A DNA stretch of 13,587 bases from Campylobacterota bacterium (GCA_011372825.1 DSAK01000162.1:1-13587), one strand, 5' to 3'; shown: positions 1-8,765, counted from the stretch's first letter. The notes: generated from the sequence alone by a model not told the origin. Translations and numbers: made by a program.

Positions 1-3
1 GGT

Positions 4-1668
4 ATGAAGTTCGAAGATATCGAAATAGAAGAGGTAGATTTTGGGGCGATGCTCGAGGAGTCTTTTAAGAGGGAAGACTCAGGGAGCAATCTAGTCTCAG
101 GTAAAATTGTACAAATAAACGAAGCAGACAATCAAGCGATTATCGATATCGGTAGAAAAAAAGAGGCAATTATGTCTTTGGATCAATTGCGTGATGGTGA
201 AGGTGCTTTGCTTTTTACTGAGGGTGATGACATAGATGTAGTTGTGACAGGTTCACGTGGTGATCGAGCTGTGGTCTCTTATGAGGTAGCAAAAAAACAA
301 ATTGCACTCAAAGAGTTTATAGAGAGTTACGATGAGACTCAAGAGTATATTATAGATGGTGTAGTGACCAAGAAAAATAAAGGTGGCTACATAGTGGAGT
401 GCGATGGTTTAGAGTTTTTTATGCCAAAAACATTGGCATATCTAAGTCAAAAGATAGATGCTATAGGTAGAAAAATCAAAGCTATCGTTACAAAAGTTGA
501 TAAAGATAAAAACTCTGTTATCATCTCTAGAAAAGAGCTTATCGAAAGAGAGAGTGAAAAGATCGATGAAGTTGCTACGGCCATATTAGAAAAAAAAGAG
601 CCATTGATAGGTGTCGTCAAAAAGATAACTAATTATGGTCTTTTTGTTGATGTTGGTGGTGTTGATGGATTGGTTCATTATTCTCAAATTTCACACAAAG
701 GTCCAGTAAACCCTTCAAAGTATTTCTCGGAAGGTGATGAGGTTAGTGTGATTGGCTTAGATTATGACAAGAAAAAACGACACCTCTCACTATCTATCAA
801 AAGCACCCATCCCGATCCATGGAAAGATATAGAGAAGATACTTAGTGTTGGAGATACTGTAAGCGCTCAAGTTAGCAATATAGAGCCTTATGGTGTGTTT
901 GTCGATTTGGGTGAAGATTTGGAAGCATTTTTGCATGTTTCAGAGATATCATGGGATAAAAATGTGAAGCATCCACAAGATTATCTTACTATTGGTCAAG
1001 AGGTCAATGTAGAGATAATTGAAATAAACAAAGAGGAAAAAAGACTTCGTGTGAGTCTAAAAAAGCTTAGTGCTAAACCAATCGATTCATTTGTAGCTTC
1101 TCATAAAGTTGGAGATGTCGTCCGTGGTGTTGTGACATCAATTACCGATTTTGGAGCATTTGTAAAAATAGGAAATATTGAAGGTTTATTGCACAATCAA
1201 GAGATTTCATGGGATAAAACAAAAACAGCAAAAAATAGTCTAAAATCTCAAGAAGAGGTTGAGGTGAAAATCATCAAAATCGATAAAGAAGCAGGGAAAA
1301 TTTCTTTAAGTAAAAAAGCTCTTGAAGATTCTCCAACAAAACAATTTGCAGCGACTCATAAGGTTGGAGATATCGTTGAGGGTGTCGTAAAAGATAAAAA
1401 AGATTTTGGTGTATTTATATCAATTAATGGAAATATCGATGCACTAATTCGTACAGAAGATCTAGCCCCACTCAAGATAGAAGAGATTGAAAAAGGTAAA
1501 GAGATCAAAGCAGTTATCGTGTTTATGGATATACCAAATGACCGTATTCGTGCATCTGTAAAAAGACTTGAAAGACAACAAGAAAGAGACGCTATAAGTC
1601 GTATCAATACCGCTCAAGATGATAGCATGACACTGGGTGATATACTCAAAGATCAGTTGAAAAAATAA
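4..1668 (+). CDS. rpsA: 30S ribosomal protein S1
   Basis: Ribosomal protein S1 binds mRNA on the 30S subunit and helps start translation on structured or weak-SD messages. The 554-residue length is close to the E. coli protein (557). Six successive S1 (OB-fold) domains can be read at about residues 30-95, 113-180, 198-268, 285-354, 370-440 and 453-522. Domains 3-6 carry the typical G-x-V-x-x-[IK]-x-x-[FY]-G-x-F-V core (for example GVVKKITNYGLFVDVGGVDG and GVVTSITDFGAFVKIGNIEG), followed by the LH-x-[SQ]-EISW segment in domains 4 and 5. Domains 1 and 2 are more diverged, as usual for the ribosome-binding end. The ATG lies 3 bases from the window edge, so its RBS is not visible and an earlier start cannot be excluded. 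serA follows after 10 bases, suggesting co-transcription; the same neighbourhood is known in Helicobacter and Campylobacter. Confidence 0.96.
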   Translation: MKFEDIEIEEVDFGAMLEESFKREDSGSNLVSGKIVQINEADNQAIIDIGRKKEAIMSLDQLRDGEGALLFTEGDDIDVVVTGSRGDRAVVSYEVAKKQIALKEFIESYDETQEYIIDGVVTKKNKGGYIVECDGLEFFMPKTLAYLSQKIDAIGRKIKAIVTKVDKDKNSVIISRKELIERESEKIDEVATAILEKKEPLIGVVKKITNYGLFVDVGGVDGLVHYSQISHKGPVNPSKYFSEGDEVSVIGLDYDKKKRHLSLSIKSTHPDPWKDIEKILSVGDTVSAQVSNIEPYGVFVDLGEDLEAFLHVSEISWDKNVKHPQDYLTIGQEVNVEIIEINKEEKRLRVSLKKLSAKPIDSFVASHKVGDVVRGVVTSITDFGAFVKIGNIEGLLHNQEISWDKTKTAKNSLKSQEEVEVKIIKIDKEAGKISLSKKALEDSPTKQFAATHKVGDIVEGVVKDKKDFGVFISINGNIDALIRTEDLAPLKIEEIEKGKEIKAVIVFMDIPNDRIRASVKRLERQQERDAISRINTAQDDSMTLGDILKDQLKK

Positions 1669-1678
1669 GGATATATCG

Positions 1679-3268
1679 ATGTCAAAAACAGTCGTTGTTG
1701 TATGTGACCATATCCATCAAAAAGGGTTGGATATATTGGTCACTGACCCTGACATAGAGATGATCAATGCAGCAGATGAGCCAAAAGATAAACTTGTCAA
1801 AGAGATTTTGCCACAAGCTACAGTGGCTATTACTCGAAGCTCTACAGATGTTGATGAGTTTTTCTTGGAATATGCCACTTCTATCAAGGCAATTGTTAGG
1901 GCTGGTGTTGGTGTCGATAATGTCGATATGGATGGATGCAGTAAGAGAGGTATTGTGGTGATGAATGTTCCAACTGCAAATACAATTGCAGCAGTTGAGC
2001 TTACTATGGCACATATGCTTTCGTGCGTACGCCAATTTCCTTATGCCCATAACAATCTAAAAATTGATAGAGTTTGGCGACGACAAGACTGGTATGGCAC
2101 TGAACTAAAAGGGAAAAAACTAGGTATCATAGGATTTGGTAATATAGGCTCTCGTGTTGGGATACGAGCAAAAGCTTTTGAGATGGAAGTGATTGCATAT
2201 GATCCCTATATAGATTCATCAAAAGCGACAAACCTTGATATCGCCTATACAGAAAATTTTGAAGATATATTGGCATGCGATATCATCACTATACATACTC
2301 CAAAAACAGAAGAGACTATAGGGATGATAGGGGCCGATGAGATATCCAAGATGAAAGATGGTGTGATTCTTATCAATTGCGCTAGAGGCGGTCTCTATGA
2401 GGAGAAAGCACTTTTAGAGGGGCTAGCAAGTGGCAAGATAGCAATGGCTGGAATCGATGTCTTTGACAAAGAGCCAGCGATAGATCATCCATTGCTCGAT
2501 CTTAACAATGTCACTGTCACTCCACACTTAGGGGCAAATACCCTTGAGTCTCAAGAGAATATAGCTATTCAAGCAAGTGAAAATGCAATATCAGCTGCCA
2601 AAGGGATATCCTATCCAAATGGCTTAAATTTGCCAATCAAAGAGAATGAATTGCCAGATTTTGTTAGGCCATATCTCGAGTTGACTCAAAAAATGGGACA
2701 CTTAAGTGCGCAGATTATGAGAAGTGCTGTTAAATCTATCAAGATAACCGCAAGAGGGGATATAGCACCATACATAGAATCACTAGGTACTTTTGCAACA
2801 GTGGGTATCTTGACTGAATCACTAGCTGATCAGGTTAATTATGTCAATGCTGAATTTGTAGCAAAAGAGCGTGGGATAGAAATCACAAAAGAGACAAAAC
2901 CAAACGAGAGTGGATTTAACAATAAGATAACTATCAAGATTGCCACTCAAAATGGGACACTCAGGATTGCAGGGACTGTATTTGAAGGGACTGTGCAAAG
3001 AATCATAGAGATAGATGATTATATAGTCGATGTTGAACCAAAAGGGGCTATGATATTTTTCAGAAATACAGACACCCCTGGAGTGATAGGAGATGTTGGT
3101 AAAATTATAGCAGAGCATAAACTCAATATATCTGATTTTAGGTTGGGCAGAGATCACCGCAAGCAAGCTCTTGCAGTAGTTAGAGTAGATGGGGTAATCA
3201 CAAAAAAACTTTTAGAAGATCTTTCAAGGTTAGAGGCATGCCTTAGTGCTTCATATGGGGTCTTGTAA
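1679..3268 (+). CDS. serA: D-3-phosphoglycerate dehydrogenase with ACT domain
   Basis: Cytoplasmic enzyme that oxidises 3-phosphoglycerate to 3-phosphohydroxypyruvate with NAD+, the first step of serine synthesis. The 529 residues fit the long SerA type: a 2-hydroxyacid dehydrogenase core (about 1-310), an intervening domain (about 320-450) and a C-terminal ACT domain (about 456-529; TPGVIGDVGKIIAEHKLNIS). Visible motifs are the NAD-binding GFGNIG at 152-157, NCARGG with the catalytic Arg at 236, Glu265 in DKEP, and the catalytic His283 in TPHLGANT. The ACT domain is the usual site of serine feedback in this family; whether it responds to serine here is inference. Start ATG 1679 has an AAGGA at 1667-1671, 7 bases upstream and overlapping the rpsA stop, which suggests translation as part of an rpsA-serA unit. 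Confidence 0.96.
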   Translation: MSKTVVVVCDHIHQKGLDILVTDPDIEMINAADEPKDKLVKEILPQATVAITRSSTDVDEFFLEYATSIKAIVRAGVGVDNVDMDGCSKRGIVVMNVPTANTIAAVELTMAHMLSCVRQFPYAHNNLKIDRVWRRQDWYGTELKGKKLGIIGFGNIGSRVGIRAKAFEMEVIAYDPYIDSSKATNLDIAYTENFEDILACDIITIHTPKTEETIGMIGADEISKMKDGVILINCARGGLYEEKALLEGLASGKIAMAGIDVFDKEPAIDHPLLDLNNVTVTPHLGANTLESQENIAIQASENAISAAKGISYPNGLNLPIKENELPDFVRPYLELTQKMGHLSAQIMRSAVKSIKITARGDIAPYIESLGTFATVGILTESLADQVNYVNAEFVAKERGIEITKETKPNESGFNNKITIKIATQNGTLRIAGTVFEGTVQRIIEIDDYIVDVEPKGAMIFFRNTDTPGVIGDVGKIIAEHKLNISDFRLGRDHRKQALAVVRVDGVITKKLLEDLSRLEACLSASYGVL

Positions 3269-3281
3269 CCCCTTTGTTTTT
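3257..3281 (+). terminator. Small rho-independent terminator overlapping the serA stop
   Basis: GGGG (3257-3260) can pair with CCCC (3269-3272) across an 8-base loop that contains the serA TAA stop. The stem is followed directly by TTTGTTTTT. It is only four G-C pairs, so it is weak, but the position and T-tract fit the end of the rpsA-serA unit, just before the next promoter. Confidence 0.45.
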
Positions 3282-3321
3282 AAATAACTCAAGAAATTTA
3301 TGCTAGTTAATCTATCTTTGG

Positions 3322-3327
3322 TATAAT
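3322..3327 (+). promoter_or_regulatory. -10 box of the efflux operon promoter
   Basis: A perfect TATAAT lies 37 bases upstream of the TolC-type gene, after a T-rich stretch (TCTATCTTTGG). Campylobacterota sigma-70 promoters typically have a strong -10 and no conserved -35, which fits. Transcription would start near 3334, giving a leader of about 30 bases that carries the AAGGA ribosome site (3352-3356). Confidence 0.6.
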
Positions 3328-3364
3328 AACTCTCAATTAAAAAAAGTTAACAAGGAATTTTGGA

Positions 3365-4717
3365 GTGAAACCTTTGAGATATTTAGTTACAATTTTATTG
3401 GCACTTCCATTGTGGTCAGGTGTGCAAAATCTATCGCTTGATCAAGCAATTGAGATGCTTAAAAAAGAGAATCTTGAGTTGAAAATTTCTCGTTTTGATG
3501 AACAAATCAAACAATACGAAGCAAAAATAGCACGAGCCTACAAGCTTGGCAAGCTTGATACTACAGTGACTGGAATGCGCTCAAACGATGCAGGAAATGT
3601 TTTTGGGTTCAAGCTTCAAAGTAGAGAGGCAACTTTTGGTGATTTTGGATTTGGTGAATTGAAAGACGGTGCTGATCCACTTCCAGTTGCTCCAAAGGCA
3701 TTAAACTATCCAGTTGCTAGAAATCACTATCTTGCAAAAGCTACTTTTGCTATCCCACTTTATACAGGTGGCAAACTTGAAGAGTATGGGAAAATAGCAC
3801 ACAAGATGGTCGAAATGAGTCGTCTTGATACAAAAAAAGTGCTACAAGAGAAGATTTTTCAAACGAAAAAAACATTTTTTGATATCGCACTTGTTGAGCA
3901 GTATATCAACCATTTGACAAAAATTAACACAAACATCAAGAGACTAGAAGGTATAGTAACTGCGATGCAACAAGAGGGGTATGCTATACAAACTGATATC
4001 CTTGAGGTACAGTCACGCTCCGAAGAGGCACAAAGTATGCTTATTGAGGCGCAGTTAAACCGTGATTTGGCGTATCAGTTTCTATCTTTTTTGCTCAATC
4101 AAGAGGTCCATTCTATAGTTAAGCCAAAAGAGATAAAACGCTACTCACCGCTTACTCCAGAAAATATCCAACAAAATAACCTTGATATCCAAAAAGCTAA
4201 GCTAGGAGTAGAGATAAGTCGTATGGCAGTTGCTGTCCAGGAGAGTAATTTCTTGCCAAATATAGGGGCATTTGCCGAATATGGAAGTGGAAATGATGCC
4301 TTTTTGCAAGATTTTAGGGACAAAGACTTTTATACTGCTGGAGTGCAACTTTCGTGGAATATATTTAATGGTGGCATAGATAGTGCCAATCTCCAAAAAG
4401 CAAAAATCGAATTTCTCAAGACAACAAATCAACTCGAACTTGCCAAGAGTGGTATAGCAGTACAAGCCAAAAAGCTACAAACAGAGATTTTTGCTCATCA
4501 AAAAAAGATAGCAGCACATGAAAAAAAACTTCAACTTGCCTCAAAAGTCTATGAGACATATAGCGAAAAATACAAAGAGGGTATCGCATCTATCTCCGAT
4601 GTACTAGTGAAGCAATCAGAAGAGTTACAGGCACTTTTAGAGTTATTGGGGATAAAAAACGATTATCATGCAAAGATATTTGCTTTGGAGAATTTAGCAA
4701 ACAAAGGAGTTGAATGA
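3365..4717 (+). CDS. TolC-family outer-membrane efflux channel
   Basis: Outer-membrane component of a tripartite efflux pump: a trimeric beta-barrel with a long periplasmic alpha-helical tunnel through which the pump expels substrates. The 450-residue protein begins with a signal peptide (basic MKPLR, hydrophobic YLVTILLALPLW, probable cleavage near residue 19-22). It then shows the outer-membrane efflux protein pattern twice, about 22-215 and 235-450, starting with LSLDQAIEML and with long Lys/Gln/Glu-rich helices. The segment AGVQLSWNIFNGG is the typical beta-strand and turn of the second repeat. The start is GTG 3365, with AAGGA 8 bases upstream. It is the first gene of the operon and overlaps the adaptor gene by ATGA. 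The order channel - adaptor - pump resembles Helicobacter hefABC. The substrate cannot be told from this protein. Confidence 0.92.
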   Translation: MKPLRYLVTILLALPLWSGVQNLSLDQAIEMLKKENLELKISRFDEQIKQYEAKIARAYKLGKLDTTVTGMRSNDAGNVFGFKLQSREATFGDFGFGELKDGADPLPVAPKALNYPVARNHYLAKATFAIPLYTGGKLEEYGKIAHKMVEMSRLDTKKVLQEKIFQTKKTFFDIALVEQYINHLTKINTNIKRLEGIVTAMQQEGYAIQTDILEVQSRSEEAQSMLIEAQLNRDLAYQFLSFLLNQEVHSIVKPKEIKRYSPLTPENIQQNNLDIQKAKLGVEISRMAVAVQESNFLPNIGAFAEYGSGNDAFLQDFRDKDFYTAGVQLSWNIFNGGIDSANLQKAKIEFLKTTNQLELAKSGIAVQAKKLQTEIFAHQKKIAAHEKKLQLASKVYETYSEKYKEGIASISDVLVKQSEELQALLELLGIKNDYHAKIFALENLANKGVE

Positions 4718-5442
4718 TGGGGTTATTGAGACTTTTTATCGTATCAATGTTGGTTATAAGCTATAGTTTAAGTTCAGAATTGGTTTTGAGTGGGAGTGTT
4801 GTTTCTGACAATCAAAAAGTACTCACAAGTCGCAATATGGGGTATGTCAAAGAGATGTTAGTGAGCGAAGGAGATTTAGTAAAAAAAGGGCAATTACTCT
4901 ATGTAATTGACCCTATCGAGGTAAATGCAGCAGAGCAGATGAATCAAAATCAGCTTGATAATATCATGACAAATCTTGTTAGACATGAGAGACTTTATGC
5001 AAAAGGGATGGTCTCAAAATATGATTTGGAAAACCTCCGTTTAGCGGCTAAAAATCAAAAACAGATGTTAGCTATATCAAAAGCTCAAGACAAGTATCTT
5101 CGGGTAACAGCTCCCAATGATGGCATCATAGTTGCAAAACATCTCAACGAAGGGGAAATGGCAACTCCAGGGATGCCAGCACTTGTCTTGACAGATTTGG
5201 ATAAACTTAAAATAGTTATTGAGATTGGCGAGAGTGATTTGTCATTATTTGAAGTAGGAACACCCCTAAAAGTTCAAGTACCATCTGTCAATTTTGAAAC
5301 AAAAGGGAGTGTGAGTGCCATAATTCCCGCTTCAAATCCAATGACACATAAATTTAGAGCAAAAGTCTCTTTTGACAAGGGCGAGAAGATGATCTATCCA
5401 GGTATGTTTGCTCGTATCGTTTTGGAGAGGGAGAGTAAATAG
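4714..5442 (+). CDS. Short RND efflux periplasmic adaptor (HlyD/MFP family)
   Basis: Periplasmic adaptor joining the RND pump to the TolC-type channel. At 242 residues it is much shorter than typical AcrA-like adaptors (350-400), but similar in size to HefB-type adaptors of Helicobacter. A signal peptide (LLRLFIVSMLVISYSLS) is followed by the first half of the lipoyl domain (GYVKEMLVSEGDLVKKGQLL), a short alpha-hairpin (about 67-125, including RHERLYAKGMVSKYDLE), the second lipoyl half (TAPNDGIIVAKHLNEGE) and a beta-barrel domain to about 235. The membrane-proximal C-terminal domain of larger adaptors appears to be missing. Two start codons are adjacent: ATG 4714 overlaps the channel gene stop, and ATG 4717 is better spaced (7 bases) from AGGAG at 4705-4709, so the real start may be 4717. 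Translation is probably coupled to the channel gene. Confidence 0.9.
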   Translation: MMGLLRLFIVSMLVISYSLSSELVLSGSVVSDNQKVLTSRNMGYVKEMLVSEGDLVKKGQLLYVIDPIEVNAAEQMNQNQLDNIMTNLVRHERLYAKGMVSKYDLENLRLAAKNQKQMLAISKAQDKYLRVTAPNDGIIVAKHLNEGEMATPGMPALVLTDLDKLKIVIEIGESDLSLFEVGTPLKVQVPSVNFETKGSVSAIIPASNPMTHKFRAKVSFDKGEKMIYPGMFARIVLERESK

Positions 5443-5444
5443 GT

Positions 5445-7034
5445 ATGGAGCAACGCTATAAACCTCACGATATTGCTGGATATTTAGCCCAAGGTTTTTT
5501 AAAAAATCCACTCACAGCACTTCTTGGGATTTTTTTGCTTTTTATTGGCTATCTTGCATTGGTGATAATGCCAAGAGAAGAGGATCCTCAAATTGCTATC
5601 TCAGGTGGTACAGTGATAGTTGCTATGCCAGGAGCTAGTGCATCTGAAGTAGAGAAAATCATCGTCGATCCCCTTGAGCGAAAACTAAGAGAGATAAAAG
5701 GGATCGAGCACATTTATGGTATGGCCATGGATAATGTCGGGATGGTCAATGTCATGTACTATATAGGGGAGAATCGCGAAGACTCTAACCTCAAGCTATA
5801 TGACAAGGTGATGCAAAATCTAGATTTGCTCCCAAAAGGGGCGATGCAACCATTAGTGAAGCCTTTTGATATAGATATAGATATACCTATAGTTAGTGTT
5901 GCATTTTTTGTCAAAGACTCCAACAAAACAGATGATATAGCGTTTTACAATACGATAAAAAATATACAACAAGAGATAAATAGTGTTGAAAATGTCTCCA
6001 AAACAACACTTCAAGGTGCTAAAAAACCACAGTATAATATTGAAGTTGATTTGCCAAAACTTAGTGCGTACAATATATCTTTGGGGCAAGTGATGCAAGG
6101 TGTCTCTTCTATGTCAGTTGGGGTACCAGAGGTCAAAACTCCTACACAAGATGGGAAAATAGTAGTTTTTGGTATCGAAAATGGGATCAAAGATACCGAT
6201 GATATTGCCAATATAGCTATCGCAAATTATGGTGGTTCATTGGTCTATATCAGAGATATTGCCAAGGTTACAAAAGGGATAGATACCCAAAACTTTCAAG
6301 AAGCAAAAATTCGCTACAGAGATAGCGACGATGAGCCGATAAAAGCAGAAAAAAGACAAACTACCCTAAGTGTATCAAAGTTAGCAGGGACAAATGCAGT
6401 TGTAGTGGCACAAGATGTCTTAGAGACTATAGCAAAAAATGAGCAAATGCTTCACGATGCAGGTATTGGGTACATTGTCTCTAGAAATTATGGAATCCGC
6501 GCAAACAATGCAGTCAATGAGCTGATGCACCATTTGGTCATTACGATTATTTTTATCGCTGTTATGCTAGTTTTTGCCCTTGGGTGGAGGGAGTCTTTGA
6601 TAGTCACTTTTACTGTACCAGCGATATTGGCGATTACTCTGTTTATCGCTTATTTGAGTGACCAGACTATCAATCGGATAACCTTATTTGCTTTTTTGCT
6701 CTCTTTGGGCTTGCTTGTAGATGCAGCTATTATAGTTATAGAAAACATACATCGCCATACGCATTCACATAACGCACACAACCAAAGTATGGAAGAGCTT
6801 TTAGTTGAGGCAACAGACGAGATAGGTCCACCTACCAACATAGCAACTTTGGCTATCATTTTGACTATGGTTCCGATGGCATTTGTTGGTGGGATGATGG
6901 GGTCATTTATGAAGCCAATCCCTCTAAATGTACCAGTGGCATTGATCGCTTCTTTGGTAGTAGCATATATCTTTACCCCATATCTAGCACTCAAGCTACT
7001 CTCCAAAGGTAAAGAAAAAGGGGAGAAAAAATGA
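5445..7034 (+). CDS. RND efflux pump, N-terminal half protein
   Basis: This is the first half of an inner-membrane RND (AcrB/CusA superfamily) proton-driven exporter. The 529 residues hold TM1 (about 22-42), the periplasmic PN1/PN2 porter region (about 45-360), and TM2-TM6 (about 363-520). It begins like an RND subgroup with PREEDPQI after TM1 (43-50), and the MPGASASEVEKIIVDPLE segment is typical. TM4 carries GLLVDAAIIVIEN (Asp426): only one of the two neighbouring aspartates of AcrB (D407/D408) is kept, the second being Ala, as in CusA-type metal pumps. A His-rich cytoplasmic loop follows (His 436, 438, 440, 442, 445). The protein ends after TM6 with a Lys-rich tail, and TGA overlaps the start of the second half. 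The start is ATG 5445, two bases after the adaptor stop, with a purine-rich SD (GGAGAGGGAGAG) just upstream. Together the two halves (1097 aa) equal one normal pump. Confidence 0.9.
   Translation: MEQRYKPHDIAGYLAQGFLKNPLTALLGIFLLFIGYLALVIMPREEDPQIAISGGTVIVAMPGASASEVEKIIVDPLERKLREIKGIEHIYGMAMDNVGMVNVMYYIGENREDSNLKLYDKVMQNLDLLPKGAMQPLVKPFDIDIDIPIVSVAFFVKDSNKTDDIAFYNTIKNIQQEINSVENVSKTTLQGAKKPQYNIEVDLPKLSAYNISLGQVMQGVSSMSVGVPEVKTPTQDGKIVVFGIENGIKDTDDIANIAIANYGGSLVYIRDIAKVTKGIDTQNFQEAKIRYRDSDDEPIKAEKRQTTLSVSKLAGTNAVVVAQDVLETIAKNEQMLHDAGIGYIVSRNYGIRANNAVNELMHHLVITIIFIAVMLVFALGWRESLIVTFTVPAILAITLFIAYLSDQTINRITLFAFLLSLGLLVDAAIIVIENIHRHTHSHNAHNQSMEELLVEATDEIGPPTNIATLAIILTMVPMAFVGGMMGSFMKPIPLNVPVALIASLVVAYIFTPYLALKLLSKGKEKGEKK
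7024..7034 (+). other. Junction of the two RND half-genes: A6 run plus ATGA overlap
   Basis: The first half ends GAG AAA AAA TGA and the second begins ATG AAA CGA, sharing ATGA (7031-7034). The second frame is -1 relative to the first. AAGGGGAG just upstream can act as its Shine-Dalgarno, so ordinary stop-start coupling explains expression of two proteins. The A6 run (7026-7031) immediately before the stop is also a possible -1 slippage site; a slip there would read on into the second half and make a single 1097-residue pump. Which occurs cannot be told from sequence. Confidence 0.6.
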
Positions 7035-8737
7035 AACGATTTGAAAAATTTATAAAAAGCATTTTAGAAAATCGTGCCAAAAAAAAGATAGTATTGATAG
7101 CAACTGCTGTACTGTTTCTCCTCTCATTGTTGATGTTTCCAACGAAGATAGTTTTAGCAAAGATGCTTCCAGGGAAGAGTGATAACACATTTTCTATCTA
7201 TATCGATGCTCCAGCTGGTAGCTCTGTAGTTCAGACCAAAGAGGTTGCCACATGCGCTATGGATATCTTGCAAGAGGAGTCACAGATACTCCATATGGAA
7301 CTTTTTTTAGCCCATGGGATACCACTTGATTATGCAGGATTGGTCAAGGGTAGTGGGATGAAACAGACACAAAATGTAGCAGAGATATCGGTAAATCTTA
7401 CAGATAAAAAAACTAGAAAAGAGCCTTCATATCTCATGGTGCAACGACTCAGACCTATCGTCCAAGAGGCTTGCGAGGGAATAGTCGATGGCACATCGAT
7501 CAAATTTGTAGAACAGCCAGCGGGTCCTCCGACAATGGCTTCAGTTGTTGTAGAGGTGCATGGACAAGATAATGCCAAGATTAGTCAAATAGCCTTACAA
7601 GTCGCAAGTATCCTCTCTGATACAAAAGGGTTGGTTGATGTTGATATATTAGGGGACAAAATCTACCAAAAATACAGCCTTGAGCTTGACAAGGAGAGGG
7701 CTGCGCGTAGCGGACTTGATGTCGCGCAAGTCAATCAGATGCTTTATCTGGCTTTTGAAGGGATGGTTGTAGGGTATAAAAATACTCCAGACTCTACAGA
7801 TCAAATCCCTATTTTTCTTGTACTTGATTCAGATAGCAAGTCGCTACACTCTAGCTCAAAAGAGGCATTGTATACCAAGCTCTCATCTTTGGAGATGATG
7901 AATCAATCGGGTATGCTTGTGCCTCTTTCGCAGCTAGTTACAATCAAAGAAGTTGACTCTAGTCCTATCATAATGCATAAAAATCTTAGTCGCATGGCAA
8001 ATGTCATAGCAGAGACTGATATGGTATCGCAAGTCTATCCACTCTTGGATGCAAGGGCTCAAATGATTGAATATTTTAGCGATGATTATGTGGTGACCAA
8101 AGAGCCAGGAATGTCAACTTATATGTTTGATTTGCATCTTGAGGATAAAAAAACTGGTGAGAAGTTTTTACTCAGATGGGATGGTGAGATGAAAGTGACT
8201 CTTGATACCTTTAGGGATTTGGGCGGAGCTTTTATAGCTGCATTGGTTTTGATATTTCTCTTGTTGGTTGTCTATTATAAAAGTTTTGTTCTAAGTGGCA
8301 CAGTGTTGCTCGGTTCATTTTTGTCTATCATTGGTGTTATTTTTGGGCATTTAGTCGCTGATATTGTGACACGCGATACATTCTTTTTGACTGCCACTTC
8401 GCTCATAGGCTTTATAGCCCTTATGGGGATAAGTTCAAGAAATTCATTGCTATTGATAGATTTTGCAAAGTCTCTTATGATAGATCATGGTATTGAAAAA
8501 AAACAAGCCATCGCTATAGCTTCAGCAACTAGAGCCAAACCTATAGCGCTCACAGCGATAGCTATCATACTAGGATCAACTCTCCTTGCAGGTGACCCTA
8601 TATTTGGAGGGCTAGGTGTGGCACTCATCTCAGGGACTGTTGCAGCGGTCTTTGTCTCTTTGCTTTTTGTTCCTATATTGATGGACAATTCAAAAGCGAT
8701 GGATTTCACACCAATCAAAAACGATAGAAGCAACTAA
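7031..8737 (+). CDS. RND efflux pump, C-terminal half protein
   Basis: Second half of the RND exporter, 568 residues. It starts with a basic amphipathic segment (MKRFEKFIKSILENRAKKK) and TM7 (about 20-38). The second periplasmic porter region (about 45-395) follows, with KMLPGKSDNTFSIYIDAPAG and FVEQPAGPPTMASVVVEVHG. Five TM segments (TM8-TM12, about 398-555) end the protein. In TM10 the sequence is GISSRNSLLLIDFAK, with Arg470 at the place of the essential Lys940 of AcrB; RNS at this site also occurs in other RND subgroups as I recall. The division from the preceding gene falls at the internal duplication boundary, so each protein is a structurally complete half, reminiscent of SecD/SecF. 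No domain seems to be missing. An intrinsic hairpin spans the stop codon. Substrate unknown; drug or metal export are both possible. Confidence 0.9.
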   Translation: MKRFEKFIKSILENRAKKKIVLIATAVLFLLSLLMFPTKIVLAKMLPGKSDNTFSIYIDAPAGSSVVQTKEVATCAMDILQEESQILHMELFLAHGIPLDYAGLVKGSGMKQTQNVAEISVNLTDKKTRKEPSYLMVQRLRPIVQEACEGIVDGTSIKFVEQPAGPPTMASVVVEVHGQDNAKISQIALQVASILSDTKGLVDVDILGDKIYQKYSLELDKERAARSGLDVAQVNQMLYLAFEGMVVGYKNTPDSTDQIPIFLVLDSDSKSLHSSSKEALYTKLSSLEMMNQSGMLVPLSQLVTIKEVDSSPIIMHKNLSRMANVIAETDMVSQVYPLLDARAQMIEYFSDDYVVTKEPGMSTYMFDLHLEDKKTGEKFLLRWDGEMKVTLDTFRDLGGAFIAALVLIFLLLVVYYKSFVLSGTVLLGSFLSIIGVIFGHLVADIVTRDTFFLTATSLIGFIALMGISSRNSLLLIDFAKSLMIDHGIEKKQAIAIASATRAKPIALTAIAIILGSTLLAGDPIFGGLGVALISGTVAAVFVSLLFVPILMDNSKAMDFTPIKNDRSN

Positions 8738-8765
8738 CGCGCTTCTGTAGTATCTTTGGTTTTTT
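8726..8765 (+). terminator. Possible terminator at the end of the efflux operon
   Basis: AGAAGC (8726-8731) pairs with GCTTCT (8741-8746) around a 9-base loop containing the TAA stop of the pump gene. A T-rich stretch (TCTTTGGTTTTTT) begins several bases later instead of directly after the stem, so it is not a textbook terminator. It lies just upstream of the efp promoter. Confidence 0.35.

Noticed and set aside
1682..2050. Antisense reading frames across serA, the pump halves and the adhesin
   Set aside because: They are opposite-strand shadows of strongly conserved proteins with no RBS, promoter or family resemblance of their own.
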